Part shown: piece by piece, positions 31,462 through 39,775 of the stretch
How positions within the stretch are numbered: the stretch's first letter is position 1
Layout: each line of letters begins with the position of its first letter
Assembly (NCBI RefSeq): GCF_000513935.1
Contig: NZ_AZUY01000041.1
Span: forward strand, 1 to 55,638
Reading direction: 5' to 3'
DNA: 55,638 bases
Source of the DNA: Mesorhizobium sp. WSM3626
GTDB taxonomy: Bacteria > Pseudomonadota > Alphaproteobacteria > Rhizobiales > Rhizobiaceae
The notes under the pieces: model-generated
Databases searched by the model: none
Seen by the model: the letters and a program-made list of their open reading frames with translations, nothing else
What the model was told of the DNA's origin: nothing
Translations under genes and position numbers: made by a program

Positions 31462-31478
31462 TGCCCAATATCTGGGCA
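31462..31478. promoter_or_regulatory. Candidate NtrC-type dyad upstream of glnB
   Basis: TGCCCAATATCTGGGCA is a perfect 17-bp dyad with the spacing of the NtrC consensus (TGCAC-N7-GTGCA) but with C/G at the fourth position of each arm. It lies about 130 bp upstream of the sigma-54 promoter, a normal enhancer distance. A shorter dyad, GCAC-TCCT-GTGC, lies at 31445-31456. Confidence 0.5.
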
Positions 31479-31613
31479 AATTGCTCATCTGGTGCGCAGC
31501 TTGGTGCCTGCGATCCTTGCGCCGATCGACATGGTCATGACAGCGCCAGCTCCTCCCCGTTTGCGTCGAGCCGAAAACTGGACAATGCTTGATCGAATGC
31601 GGATCGGCAATCC

Positions 31614-33143
31614 ATGAGCCACGAACTTCTTACTTCCGCCGAGATGGGCGAGGCGGATCGGCTGACAATTGCAGCAGGTCCACCCGGCGGCATTGGATTG
31701 ATGCGACGTGCCGGGCAAGCCGTCGCGGCCGAAGTGCTCAGGCGCTATCCCGCGGCGGCGCACGTCCATGTGTTGTGCGGCCCGGGCAACAATGGTGGCG
31801 ACGGTTATGTCGTTGCCCGGATCCTTGCCGGCAGCGGCGTCGCCACGACGGTCTGGGCGTCTGCCCCGCCGAAGCCGCATAGCGATGCGGTGCTCGCCGC
31901 CGTCGAATGCCCAATCAAGCCCCGGCCGCTATTGGACTTTGATGCCGGTTCCGGCTCGATCGTGGTCGATGCGCTTTACGGGGCAGGGCTGTCCAAGCGG
32001 CTGTCGGGCGAGGCCGCCAGGGCGGTCGATCTGGTCACCGACCTGCATTTGCCGGTTGTCGCGGTCGACCTGCCTTCCGGCATTTCCGGCGACAGCGGCA
32101 AGGTGCTCGGCAGGTCGTTTTCGGCCGAGCTGACAGTGACGTTTGCGCGCAAGAAGCCCGGCCATCTGCTCCTGCCCGGCCGGGAGCGATGCGGCGAGAT
32201 CGTGCTTGCCGATATCGGCATCGGGGCGGAGATCATTGCAACGCTCCAGCCCCGGACGTTCGAGAACGGACCAGCGCTTTGGTTGCGCGATTGGCCGGTG
32301 CCGGCCGTCGACGCGCACAAATACAAGCGCGGCCATGTCGGTGTCTTTTCCGGTGGCCCCAATGCCACCGGCGCGGCGCGGCTCTCTGCATTTGGCGCTG
32401 CCCGAAGCGGGGCAGGGGCGGTGACGGTCCTGTCGCCGGGCAACGCCATGCAGGTCAATGCCGCGCACCTGACCTCAATCATGCTGCGCAGGGCCGACGA
32501 CGCTGCCGACATTGAGGCATTTGTCGAGGAGCGCCGGCCATCGGCCTTTGTTCTCGGGCCTGGCTTTGGCGTCGGTGAAAAAACCCAGGCGTTCGCGCTT
32601 GCGCTGCTCGCGTCGGGCAAGCCAGCGGCCGCGTCCACTGGAATTGCCGGGCTGGTCTTCGACGCCGACGCGATCACTTCGTTTCGTGAGGCGCCGGATG
32701 CCTTGTTCGAAGCCGCCCGCGGGCCGGACGCGCCCGCGCTGGTGATGACACCGCATGAAGGGGAGTTCGCCAGGCTGTTTCCTGGCATCGCCGATGACAA
32801 TGCCTCATCGAAGCTTGACAAGGCACGCGCGGCGGCAGCGCGCGCCAATGCCGTCATCGTCTACAAGGGCGCCGATACGGTGATCGCCGCTCCGGACGGC
32901 AGGGCAGCGATCAATTCCAATGGCGCGGCCTGGCTTGCCACCGCAGGGTCGGGCGATGTGTTGTCCGGCATCACGGCCGGACTGCTTGCCCAAGGCATGC
33001 CGGCCTTCGAAGCGGCCTGCACGGCGGTCTGGATCCATGCCGAGACCGGCAGTCGGTTCGGGCCGGGGCTGATCGCCGAGGATTTGCCGCTGGCAATGGT
33101 GCCGGTGCTGCGCGAACTGGTGGCTGCCGGAGGCGGGCGCTGA
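31614..33143 (+). CDS. nnr: Bifunctional NAD(P)HX epimerase/dehydratase (nicotinamide nucleotide repair)
   Basis: This enzyme repairs hydrated NADH and NADPH. The 509-residue product joins an N-terminal YjeF_N epimerase domain (about 1-215) and a C-terminal ribokinase-like dehydratase domain (about 225-505). The first has CGPGNNGGDGYVVAR and VVAVDLPSGISGDSG. The second has YKRGHVGVFSGGPNATGAAR, VLGPGFGVG, TPHEGEFARLF and the motif AGSGDVLSGITAGLLAQG. The ATG at 31614 has no strong ribosome binding site. It is convergent with pccB (26 nt between stops) and divergent from glnB. Length and fusion are normal for the family. Confidence 0.95.
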   Translation: MSHELLTSAEMGEADRLTIAAGPPGGIGLMRRAGQAVAAEVLRRYPAAAHVHVLCGPGNNGGDGYVVARILAGSGVATTVWASAPPKPHSDAVLAAVECPIKPRPLLDFDAGSGSIVVDALYGAGLSKRLSGEAARAVDLVTDLHLPVVAVDLPSGISGDSGKVLGRSFSAELTVTFARKKPGHLLLPGRERCGEIVLADIGIGAEIIATLQPRTFENGPALWLRDWPVPAVDAHKYKRGHVGVFSGGPNATGAARLSAFGAARSGAGAVTVLSPGNAMQVNAAHLTSIMLRRADDAADIEAFVEERRPSAFVLGPGFGVGEKTQAFALALLASGKPAAASTGIAGLVFDADAITSFREAPDALFEAARGPDAPALVMTPHEGEFARLFPGIADDNASSKLDKARAAAARANAVIVYKGADTVIAAPDGRAAINSNGAAWLATAGSGDVLSGITAGLLAQGMPAFEAACTAVWIHAETGSRFGPGLIAEDLPLAMVPVLRELVAAGGGR

Positions 33144-33169
33144 TCAACCGCGATGCCCGCGACACCAGT

Positions 33170-34702
33170 TCACAGCGGAATGTTGTCGTGCTTCTTCCAG
33201 GGGTTCTGCATATCCTTGTTGCGCAGCATGCGAAGCGCTCGGGCGATACGGCGGCGGGTCGAGTGCGGCATGATCACCTCGTCGACATAGCCGCGCTCGG
33301 CGGCTACGAATGGCGACAGGAAGCGGTCCTCGTAAGCCTTTGTATGGGCAGCGATTTTCTCGGCATCGCCGATGTCCTTGCGGTAGATGATCTCGACCGC
33401 GCCTCTCGCCCCCATAACGGCGATCTGCGCCGTCGGCCAGGCATAGTTCATGTCGCCGCGCAGATGCTTCGACGCCATGACGTCGTAGGCGCCGCCATAG
33501 GCCTTGCGGGTGATGACGGTGATCTTCGGCACGGTCGCCTCGGCATAGGCGAAAAGCAGCTTGGCGCCATGTTTGATCAGGCCGCCATACTCCTGCGCCG
33601 TGCCGGGCAGAAAACCGGGAACATCGACGAAGGTGACGATGGGAATAGAAAAACAGTCGCAGAAGCGCACGAAGCGCGCCGCCTTGCGGCTGGCGTCGGA
33701 ATCGAGCACGCCCGCCAGCACCATTGGCTGGTTGGCGACAAAGCCGACCGTGCGGCCCTCGACCCGGCCGAAACCGGTGACGATGTTCTTCGCAAAACTC
33801 TGCTGGATCTCGAAGAAATCACCCTCATCGGCGACCTTCAGGATCAGCTCCTTGATGTCGTAAGGCTTGTTGGCATTGTCGGGGATCAGCCGGTCGAGCG
33901 ACATGTCATGGTCGGTGACCGACTGGTAGCATTCGATCTCGGGGAGCTCCGACGTGTTGGAAGCTGGCAACAGGTCGACCAGCCGGCGCATCTGCAGGAG
34001 TGCTTCGACGTCATTGTCATAGGCGCCGTCGGCGATCGAGGATTTCGTCGTGTGGACGGAAGCGCCGCCGAGGCTCTCGGCGGTCACCGTCTCGTTGGTA
34101 ACGGTCTTCACCACATCCGGCCCGGTGACAAACATGTAGGAGGTGTCGCGCACCATGAAGATGAAATCGGTCATGGCGGGCGAATAGACGTCACCGCCGG
34201 CACAAGGGCCCATGATGACGGAGATCTGCGGAATGACACCCGAAGCGAGCACATTGCGCTGGAATATCTCGGCGTAGCCGCCGAGTGCGGCGACGCCTTC
34301 CTGGATGCGCGCGCCCCCGGCATCGTAGAGGCCGATGATCGGCGCGCGATTGCGCAGCGCCATCTCCTGCACCTTGATGACCTTTTCGGCATGGGCTTCC
34401 GACAGCGAGCCCCCGAACACCGTGAAATCCTTGGCGAAGAGATAGACCGGCCGGCCGTTGACCGTGCCCCAGCCGGTGACGACGCCATCGCCTGCGATCT
34501 TGGTCTTCTCCATGCCGAAGTCGGTCGAGCGGTGCTCGACATACATGTCGAACTCCTCGAACGAGCCCTCGTCGAGGAACACCTCGATGCGCTCGCGCGC
34601 TGTGAGCTTGCCCTTCTTGTGCTGGGCGTCGATGCGGGCCTGGCCGCCGCCCATGCGGGCGATGTCACGCCGCCGCTCGAGTTCCTTCAGCACGTCTTTC
34701 AT
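33170..34702 (-). CDS. pccB: Propionyl-CoA carboxylase beta subunit (carboxyltransferase)
   Basis: PccB transfers the carboxyl group from biotin to propionyl-CoA to make methylmalonyl-CoA. The ATG at 34702 gives 510 residues (MKDVLKELERRRDIARMGGG), the usual length; the frame is open to 34846, but that part is not family-like. Both crotonase-like halves are present. The first has FDMYVEHRSTDFGM, GLYDAGGARIQEGVAALGGY and VIMGPCAGGDVYSPAMTDF. The second has TFVDVPGFLPGTAQEYGGLI and AYGGAYDVMASKHL. The alpha subunit gene pccA, often just downstream, is absent here; nnr lies there in the opposite direction. Confidence 0.96.
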   Translation of the reverse strand: MKDVLKELERRRDIARMGGGQARIDAQHKKGKLTARERIEVFLDEGSFEEFDMYVEHRSTDFGMEKTKIAGDGVVTGWGTVNGRPVYLFAKDFTVFGGSLSEAHAEKVIKVQEMALRNRAPIIGLYDAGGARIQEGVAALGGYAEIFQRNVLASGVIPQISVIMGPCAGGDVYSPAMTDFIFMVRDTSYMFVTGPDVVKTVTNETVTAESLGGASVHTTKSSIADGAYDNDVEALLQMRRLVDLLPASNTSELPEIECYQSVTDHDMSLDRLIPDNANKPYDIKELILKVADEGDFFEIQQSFAKNIVTGFGRVEGRTVGFVANQPMVLAGVLDSDASRKAARFVRFCDCFSIPIVTFVDVPGFLPGTAQEYGGLIKHGAKLLFAYAEATVPKITVITRKAYGGAYDVMASKHLRGDMNYAWPTAQIAVMGARGAVEIIYRKDIGDAEKIAAHTKAYEDRFLSPFVAAERGYVDEVIMPHSTRRRIARALRMLRNKDMQNPWKKHDNIPL

Positions 34703-35113
34703 CGCTCGGTCCCCAGAAAACGGAAGCTGCGTTTGTGGTAATGATGCCCGTCGGGGAGCGCAAGCGTCGGCTTCTGGCTGGTTTTTGCTGCACCGCAACA
34801 TCGCGCCTCTTGCATTCCGGGGCGAACTCAGCCATATGCAACCCATAGGCGCTTGGGCCGGGAGATTCCGGCCTTCTCGACAAATGAGACTGGTTGCGTC
34901 TGTTTTCCCTCTTTCCGGTATATCGGCCCCTCTTTCCGGTACATCACAAAGTGGCGAAAAAGCCCCGTGGCATGATGCCTGCGGGCACGACAGCGCAGCC
35001 GAGTGGACGCACGTGTCCGCCCGCCTTGTCGTTTCATATCAAATTTTCGACGGCAGGTTGCGCCCTGCCGCGATTGACGTTTGCGGCCAGAGGCCGCGTG
35101 AAAGAAGATTATT
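34703..35113. other. Divergent region between pccB and the DEAD-box helicase gene
   Basis: This 411-nt region has no gene I can support. It holds two direct copies of CCCTCTTTCCGGTATATC (34907-34924) and the same with one change (34928-34945), exactly 21 bp apart. Near the helicase start come two hairpins: CGGCAGG with CCTGCCG (35051-35070) and GCGGCC with GGCCGC (35083-35097). The pattern suggests promoter repeats followed by a structured helicase leader. Confidence 0.5.
34907..34945. repeat. Two 18-bp direct repeats with a 21-bp period
   Basis: The two copies differ at one base (TATATC against TACATC). A 21-bp period puts them on the same face of the helix after two turns, as expected for tandem operator sites. 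They lie about 170 bp upstream of the helicase start and about 205 bp upstream of pccB. Confidence 0.55.
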
Positions 35114-36538
35114 TTGACCAACGAAAACACTTTGCCCGGCAACGACACCGCGGAACTTTCCGGTTTCGCGGCGCTGGGAATTACGGGTGCGCTGCTCAAG
35201 GCCACCCACAATGCCGGCTTCGCCGAACCGAAGCCGATCCAGATGCAGGCCATCCCGCCGCAGCTGGAAGGCCGTGACATTTTCGGCATCGCGCAGACCG
35301 GCTCCGGCAAAACCGCGGCCTTCGCGCTGCCGATCCTATCGAAGATCATCGCGCTCGGCACCAAGCGGCGCGCCAAGACGACCCGCGCGCTGATCCTGGC
35401 GCCGACCCGCGAACTCGCGGTGCAGATCGAGGATACCATCAAGATCCTCGCCAAGGGCGCGCATGTCTCGACGGCACTCGTGCTGGGCGGCGTCTCGCGC
35501 TTCAGCCAGGTGAAGAAGGTTGCTCCCGGCGTCGATATCCTCATCGCCACGCCCGGTCGCTTGACCGACCTCGTGCGCGAGGGCGACCTCATCCTCTCCG
35601 ACACCAAATGGCTGGTGCTGGACGAGGGCGACCGCATGCTCGACATGGGCTTCATCAACGACGTCAAGCGCATCGCCAAGGCGACCGCGCCCGATCGCCA
35701 GACGGCGCTCTTCTCGGCCACCATGCCGGACGAGATCGCTGAGCTCGCCAAGGGCCTCCTGAAGAACCCTGTCCGTGTCGAAGTCTCGCCGCAAAGCACC
35801 GCGGCCGCCGAAATCGTCCAGGGGGTCGTCTTCGCCCGCACCAAGCAGAAGCGCCAGGTGTTGTCGACGATGCTCGCCGATGAGGCGATGAAGTCCGTCA
35901 TCATCTTTTCGCGTACCAAGCATGGTGCGGACCGGGTGACCAAGGACCTCGAGCGCGACGGCTTCAAGGCCGCCGTCATCCACGGCAACAAGTCGCAGAA
36001 TGCGCGTCAGAAGGCGCTGAATGATTTCCGCGACGGTTCGGTGCGCATCCTGGTTGCGACCGACATCGCCGCGCGCGGCATCGACGTGCCCGGCATCAGC
36101 CATGTCGTGAATTTCGACCTGCCGGACGAGGCTGAAAGCTACGTCCACCGCATCGGCCGCACCGGTCGCAACGGGATGGATGGCATCGCGATCACGCTTT
36201 GCGATCCTTCGGAGAACAGCAAGCTGCGCCAGGTCGAGCGGATCATCCGCACCAAGCTGCCTGTTGTTGCCGACCATCTCGGCAGCCCCGATCCGGCACG
36301 CAATCCGGCGGAAAAGAACGAGCGCTTCGAACCCGCCAATGATCGCAGCGACCGCAATGGGCGTCGCGACGGCCGGCGACCGGGCGGCGAGAAGAAGCAG
36401 AACAACGGCTTCGGCAAGAAGCGCTTCGGCGACAAGCCGGCCTTTGCCGGAGAACGCAAGCCCGAAGGCGCCAAGCCCTTCAAGGGCAACAACAAGCGCC
36501 GCTTCGGCGGCAAGCGTCCGGCGGCGCGAGCTGCTTAA
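35114..36538 (+). CDS. DEAD-box RNA helicase (RhlE-like)
   Basis: This protein unwinds RNA using ATP, usually in ribosome assembly or RNA decay and often in the cold. The start is TTG at 35114 after AAAGAAGATTAT; no in-frame ATG fits. The 474-residue product has the Q motif (GFAEPKPIQMQAIP), motif I AQTGSGKT (60-67), Ia PTRELA, Ib TPGR and motif III SAT. Motifs IV-VI include SRTKHGADRV, VATDIAARGIDV and HRIGRTGRNG. Motif II reads DEGD (170-173) instead of DEAD. The tail from about residue 390 is basic and rich in Gly/Asn/Arg/Lys. A structured leader precedes the gene. Confidence 0.93.
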   Translation: MTNENTLPGNDTAELSGFAALGITGALLKATHNAGFAEPKPIQMQAIPPQLEGRDIFGIAQTGSGKTAAFALPILSKIIALGTKRRAKTTRALILAPTRELAVQIEDTIKILAKGAHVSTALVLGGVSRFSQVKKVAPGVDILIATPGRLTDLVREGDLILSDTKWLVLDEGDRMLDMGFINDVKRIAKATAPDRQTALFSATMPDEIAELAKGLLKNPVRVEVSPQSTAAAEIVQGVVFARTKQKRQVLSTMLADEAMKSVIIFSRTKHGADRVTKDLERDGFKAAVIHGNKSQNARQKALNDFRDGSVRILVATDIAARGIDVPGISHVVNFDLPDEAESYVHRIGRTGRNGMDGIAITLCDPSENSKLRQVERIIRTKLPVVADHLGSPDPARNPAEKNERFEPANDRSDRNGRRDGRRPGGEKKQNNGFGKKRFGDKPAFAGERKPEGAKPFKGNNKRRFGGKRPAARAA

Positions 36539-36593
36539 TACGCCTTGTGCAGTTGGCCAACCCTTGGTGGTTGGCTGGTGACTGACCAACAAA

Positions 36594-36632
36594 GAAAAGG
36601 GCTGATGAAGCAATGCTTCATCAGCCCTTTTC
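36594..36632. terminator. Bidirectional terminator between the helicase and hydrolase genes
   Basis: GAAAAGGGCTGATGAAGC (36594-36611) pairs perfectly with GCTTCATCAGCCCTTTTC (36615-36632). A-rich and T-rich ends make it work on both strands. A smaller hairpin, GCCAACC with GGTTGGC, lies just before it near 36556-36575. Confidence 0.9.
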
Positions 36633-36643
36633 GTCTCCGAACC

Positions 36644-37618
36644 TTACTTCGCCACCGCCTCGACCCAGACAGCAATCCGCTGCGCCAGGAAAGCCGTGGT
36701 GGATGGCGACAGCGCGTCGCCGGCGATGACATGATTGTCGGGATCACCACTGCTTTCGATGGGGACCAGCTCATGCGGGCCACCCCAGCGCGCGGCGATT
36801 TCGCGGGTACGGTCGGCCCGCACCACTCTGTCCAAATCCGAGAAGATGAACAAAGCCGGGATGGTCGCCTTCTCCACGGGCGCGCCATAGGCTAGCTCCG
36901 TCAGGGCCTGCATCGGCATTGTCGCTGCGATCGGATATCTGGTGGTCCAGAATTTCTCATGCAGCGCGTTGCGCGGCGCGAAGCTGCGTTCCCTGCCGGC
37001 GACGAGTTCGGCGATCTGCTTTCCCCATGGCATGGTCAGGACCTCGGCGCCGGATGCCTTCACGCCGAAATTGGGCGAGATGAATGCAATGGCCGCCACG
37101 CCCTCGGATGCACCGGCCTGCGTCGCCGCCCAGGCCGCCAGCGAGCCGCCGGTCGACGTTGAGATGACGATCACCTTGTCGCCGATCGCCCGGCCGACGG
37201 CGAGCGCCTCCTCATAGTCGTTGATCCAGGCATTGACACTGCCTTGCGTCATCGCCGCGCCGTCCTGCCCGTGACCGGTGAGGCGGGTGTAGAACAGGTT
37301 GGCGTCGAGCTGGTCGGCAACGTCGTCGGGCAAGGGCCGGACCTCGCCCTTCGATGCGGAAAAGCCATGGATGTAGACGATCGACAGCGGCGTCTTGGCG
37401 TGCACCATCGGGTTCGCCCAGACGATCTCCTTCTCCAGCCCGTCGCGAATACCGGGCATGGCGGCTTCAACCTTTGCCACATAGGCCTGTGGGTCGTCAC
37501 CGATGACGGAAGGATCGAAACGGATCGTGGTGTCGACCGGTACGCGTGGACCCAATACAAAGGCCAGTGCGAGGACGGCGATCAGGCCCAGCACAGCAAA
37601 CACGATCCGTCGCCCCAT
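36644..37618 (-). CDS. Membrane-anchored alpha/beta hydrolase
   Basis: The ATG at 37618 follows GTGGAGTCTGCG; a GTG at 37630 is the alternative. The 324-residue product has one N-terminal hydrophobic segment (about 6-22) that may be an anchor or signal, then an alpha/beta hydrolase fold. The oxyanion strand reads SIVYIHGFSASKGE. The nucleophile elbow is ISTSTGGSLA, so the usual first Gly of GxSxG is Ser. Candidate Asp and His are in FSDLDRVV and DPDNHVIAG. The substrate is unknown. It lies 92 nt downstream of the short-chain dehydrogenase gene on the same strand and may be co-transcribed. Confidence 0.82.
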   Translation of the reverse strand: MGRRIVFAVLGLIAVLALAFVLGPRVPVDTTIRFDPSVIGDDPQAYVAKVEAAMPGIRDGLEKEIVWANPMVHAKTPLSIVYIHGFSASKGEVRPLPDDVADQLDANLFYTRLTGHGQDGAAMTQGSVNAWINDYEEALAVGRAIGDKVIVISTSTGGSLAAWAATQAGASEGVAAIAFISPNFGVKASGAEVLTMPWGKQIAELVAGRERSFAPRNALHEKFWTTRYPIAATMPMQALTELAYGAPVEKATIPALFIFSDLDRVVRADRTREIAARWGGPHELVPIESSGDPDNHVIAGDALSPSTTAFLAQRIAVWVEAVAK

Positions 37619-37710
37619 CGCAGACTCCACGCAACAACATTCAAGCTATGGTGGTGGCCATGCACAGGCAACGGCCGTTCAGGCAGCCAAGCCACCAATC
37701 CTGTGGGCAT

Positions 37711-38532
37711 CTATTTGTTGGGCGGTTTGCGCTCATACTGCAGCGGCCGTGCCTTCCAGCTGGTCGTCAGGTTGATCACCCATCTGCATAAAGGCCTTGG
37801 CAGCATGCCAAGAATTTTCAGCGGCCAGCTCGTTCTGTACGGGAAGGTGACTTCGAAGCCGCCGGACTTGATTCCCTTCACCATGCGGCGCGTCGCACGG
37901 CCAACCGGCATCAGGCCCGGCATCGGCAGCATGTTCTTTTCGGTCAGTGGCGTGTCGACGAAACCGGGGTTTACCACCTGGACGCGGATGTTCATCTTGT
38001 CGAAATCATATTTCAGCGACTCGGCCAGGATGTTGATCGCCGCCTTGGTGCCACCATAGGCTGCCGTGGTCGGCCAGCCGAAATAGGCGGTCACCGAGCC
38101 GACCAGAACGACATGGCCACGCGCGCGCACCCGCATATGCTCGACCACAGGCACCAGCCCATTGATGATGCCGAAATAGTTGACCTCGAAGGAGCGGCGG
38201 AAGTCGTTGACGACGAGCGACTCTCCAGGTGTCGCGATGTAGTGTCCGGCATTGAAGATGGCGAGCACGATCGGCCCGAGGTCCTTCTCGATCGCCGCCA
38301 CCGTCTTTGCCATGCGCGGCTCGTCGGTGACGTCGCAGGGAAAGGACACGACCTTGCCCGGCATCTGTGCGGTCTCGACGATGAGCGTGTCGATCGGATC
38401 GTCGTCCAGCGCTGTCACCGCCACCGCATACCCTTGTGACGCCAGATCCCTGGCCAGCGAGCGGCCGATGCCGCTGCTGCCGCCCGTGACCCATGCGACG
38501 CCGTGTTTCGGATCGGCCCGATAGAGTGTCAT
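37711..38532 (-). CDS. Short-chain dehydrogenase/reductase family oxidoreductase
   Basis: This is an NAD(P)-dependent oxidoreductase of the classical SDR type. The 273-residue product has the cofactor motif TGGSSGIG (16-23), the NAG motif in IFNAGHY (93-99), a catalytic Ser146 and the pair Tyr159/Lys163 in AYGGTKAAIN. The C-terminal 50 or so residues (from GIKSGGFEVTFPYRTSWPLK) extend the core and resemble SDRs acting on lipids or membranes. The exact substrate is unknown. The start is ATG with only a weak purine-rich site. It lies upstream of the hydrolase and divergent from cysK (208 nt). Confidence 0.92.
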   Translation of the reverse strand: MTLYRADPKHGVAWVTGGSSGIGRSLARDLASQGYAVAVTALDDDPIDTLIVETAQMPGKVVSFPCDVTDEPRMAKTVAAIEKDLGPIVLAIFNAGHYIATPGESLVVNDFRRSFEVNYFGIINGLVPVVEHMRVRARGHVVLVGSVTAYFGWPTTAAYGGTKAAINILAESLKYDFDKMNIRVQVVNPGFVDTPLTEKNMLPMPGLMPVGRATRRMVKGIKSGGFEVTFPYRTSWPLKILGMLPRPLCRWVINLTTSWKARPLQYERKPPNK

Positions 38533-38740
38533 GCTTGCGCCCCCGCCGAGTTATTGGTGTCTTGCTCTAGCGGTGGAGAAATCGAATGAAAAGGGTGCTT
38601 CTCGACGCCAGGTGCAAATGGTCCCCAGCGACATCCATGCACCGCAGCGCCGGAAATGCGACTGGACCAGACGAATTCTTGCCTTGAAACCGAAGCGTTG
38701 GGTTTCTAGGGTTTCGACGCACGTACACAAGGAATCCTGA

Positions 38741-39775
38741 ATGCCCCGTTCTGTGATCGACGCGATCGGCAACACGCCTCTGATCCGCCTCAATAAAGCT
38801 TCCGAAGAGACCGGCTGCGAGATCCTGGGCAAGGCCGAGTTCATGAATCCGGGCCAGTCGGTCAAGGATCGCGCCGGGCTGTTCATCATCCGCGATGCCG
38901 AACAACGTGGCCTGTTGAAGCCGGGCGGTGTCATCGTCGAGGGGACGGCCGGCAACACCGGCATCGGGTTGACGCTCGTCGCCAAGGCGCTCGGCTATCG
39001 CACGGTCATCGTCATCCCGGATACGCAGAGCCAGGAAAAGAAGGACACGATCAGGCTGCTCGGCGCCGAGCTGATCGAAGTGCCCGCCGTGCCTTACAAG
39101 AACCCCAACAATTACGTGAAGCTGTCGGGGCGGCTGGCCGAGCAGATGGCGAGAACCGAGCCGAACGGCGCCATCTGGGCCAATCAGTTCGACAATGTCG
39201 CCAACCGCGATGGTCATATCCGTACCACGGCCGAGGAAATCTGGGCCCAGACCGGCGGCAAGGTCGATGGTTTCGTCTCGGCGGTGGGTTCGGGCGGAAC
39301 GCTGGCCGGTGTCGGGCTCGGTTTGAGGGCCAAGAGCAAGAACGTCAAGATTGCGCTCGCCGATCCTCTCGGCGCCGCCCTCTACAGTTTCTACACCAGC
39401 GGCGAATTAAAGTCCGAGGGCAGTTCGATCACCGAAGGCATCGGGCAGGGGCGCATCACCGCCAATCTCGAAGGCTTCACGCCTGACTTCTCCTACCAGA
39501 TCAAGGATGAGGACGCGCTGCCGATCGTCTTCGACCTGATCCAGGAGGAAGGCCTGTGCGTCGGCGGTTCGACCGGCATCAACGTTGCCGGCGCGATGCG
39601 GCTGGCCAGGGAATTGGGCCCGGGCCACACCATCGTGACGATCCTCTGCGACTACGGCACGCGCTATCAGTCGAAGCTGTTCAACCCGGAATTCCTGCGC
39701 GACAAGAAGCTGCCTGTGCCGGGCTGGATGGAACTGCAGAGCAATATCTCGGTGCCGTTCGAAAAGGTCGCGTGA
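38741..39775 (+). CDS. cysK: Cysteine synthase A
   Basis: O-acetylserine sulfhydrylase makes cysteine from O-acetylserine and sulfide with pyridoxal phosphate. The 344-residue product is slightly longer than E. coli CysK (323). The PLP Lys is Lys42 in EFMNPGQSVKDRAGLF, followed by the substrate loop VEGTAGNTGIGLTLV. The Gly-rich phosphate site is AVGSGGTLAGVG and the C-terminal Ser region is CVGGSTGINVAGAM. The ATG follows ACAAGGAATCCTGA. The stop overlaps the next gene by one base (TGATG), so translation of the AlaX-like protein is probably coupled. Confidence 0.95.
   Translation: MPRSVIDAIGNTPLIRLNKASEETGCEILGKAEFMNPGQSVKDRAGLFIIRDAEQRGLLKPGGVIVEGTAGNTGIGLTLVAKALGYRTVIVIPDTQSQEKKDTIRLLGAELIEVPAVPYKNPNNYVKLSGRLAEQMARTEPNGAIWANQFDNVANRDGHIRTTAEEIWAQTGGKVDGFVSAVGSGGTLAGVGLGLRAKSKNVKIALADPLGAALYSFYTSGELKSEGSSITEGIGQGRITANLEGFTPDFSYQIKDEDALPIVFDLIQEEGLCVGGSTGINVAGAMRLARELGPGHTIVTILCDYGTRYQSKLFNPEFLRDKKLPVPGWMELQSNISVPFEKVA

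Larger units (their letters stand above)
31257..31613. other. Divergent control region between glnB and the NAD(P)HX repair gene
   Basis: The 357-nt spacer holds the sigma-54 promoter of glnB (31318-31333, minus strand) and two dyads 112-145 bp upstream of it: GCAC-TCCT-GTGC (31445-31456) and TGCCCA-ATATC-TGGGCA (31462-31478). No promoter for the plus-strand gene could be assigned. Confidence 0.6.

Noticed and set aside
33188..34741. 517-residue plus-strand open frame antisense to pccB
   Set aside because: pccB on the minus strand has full family motifs; the plus frame is rich in Asp/Arg/Gly/His, as mirror frames are, and has no pattern.
38533..38740. Riboswitch controlling cysK
   Set aside because: No SAM-, S-adenosylhomocysteine- or other known riboswitch core could be recognised; only minor pairings are seen.
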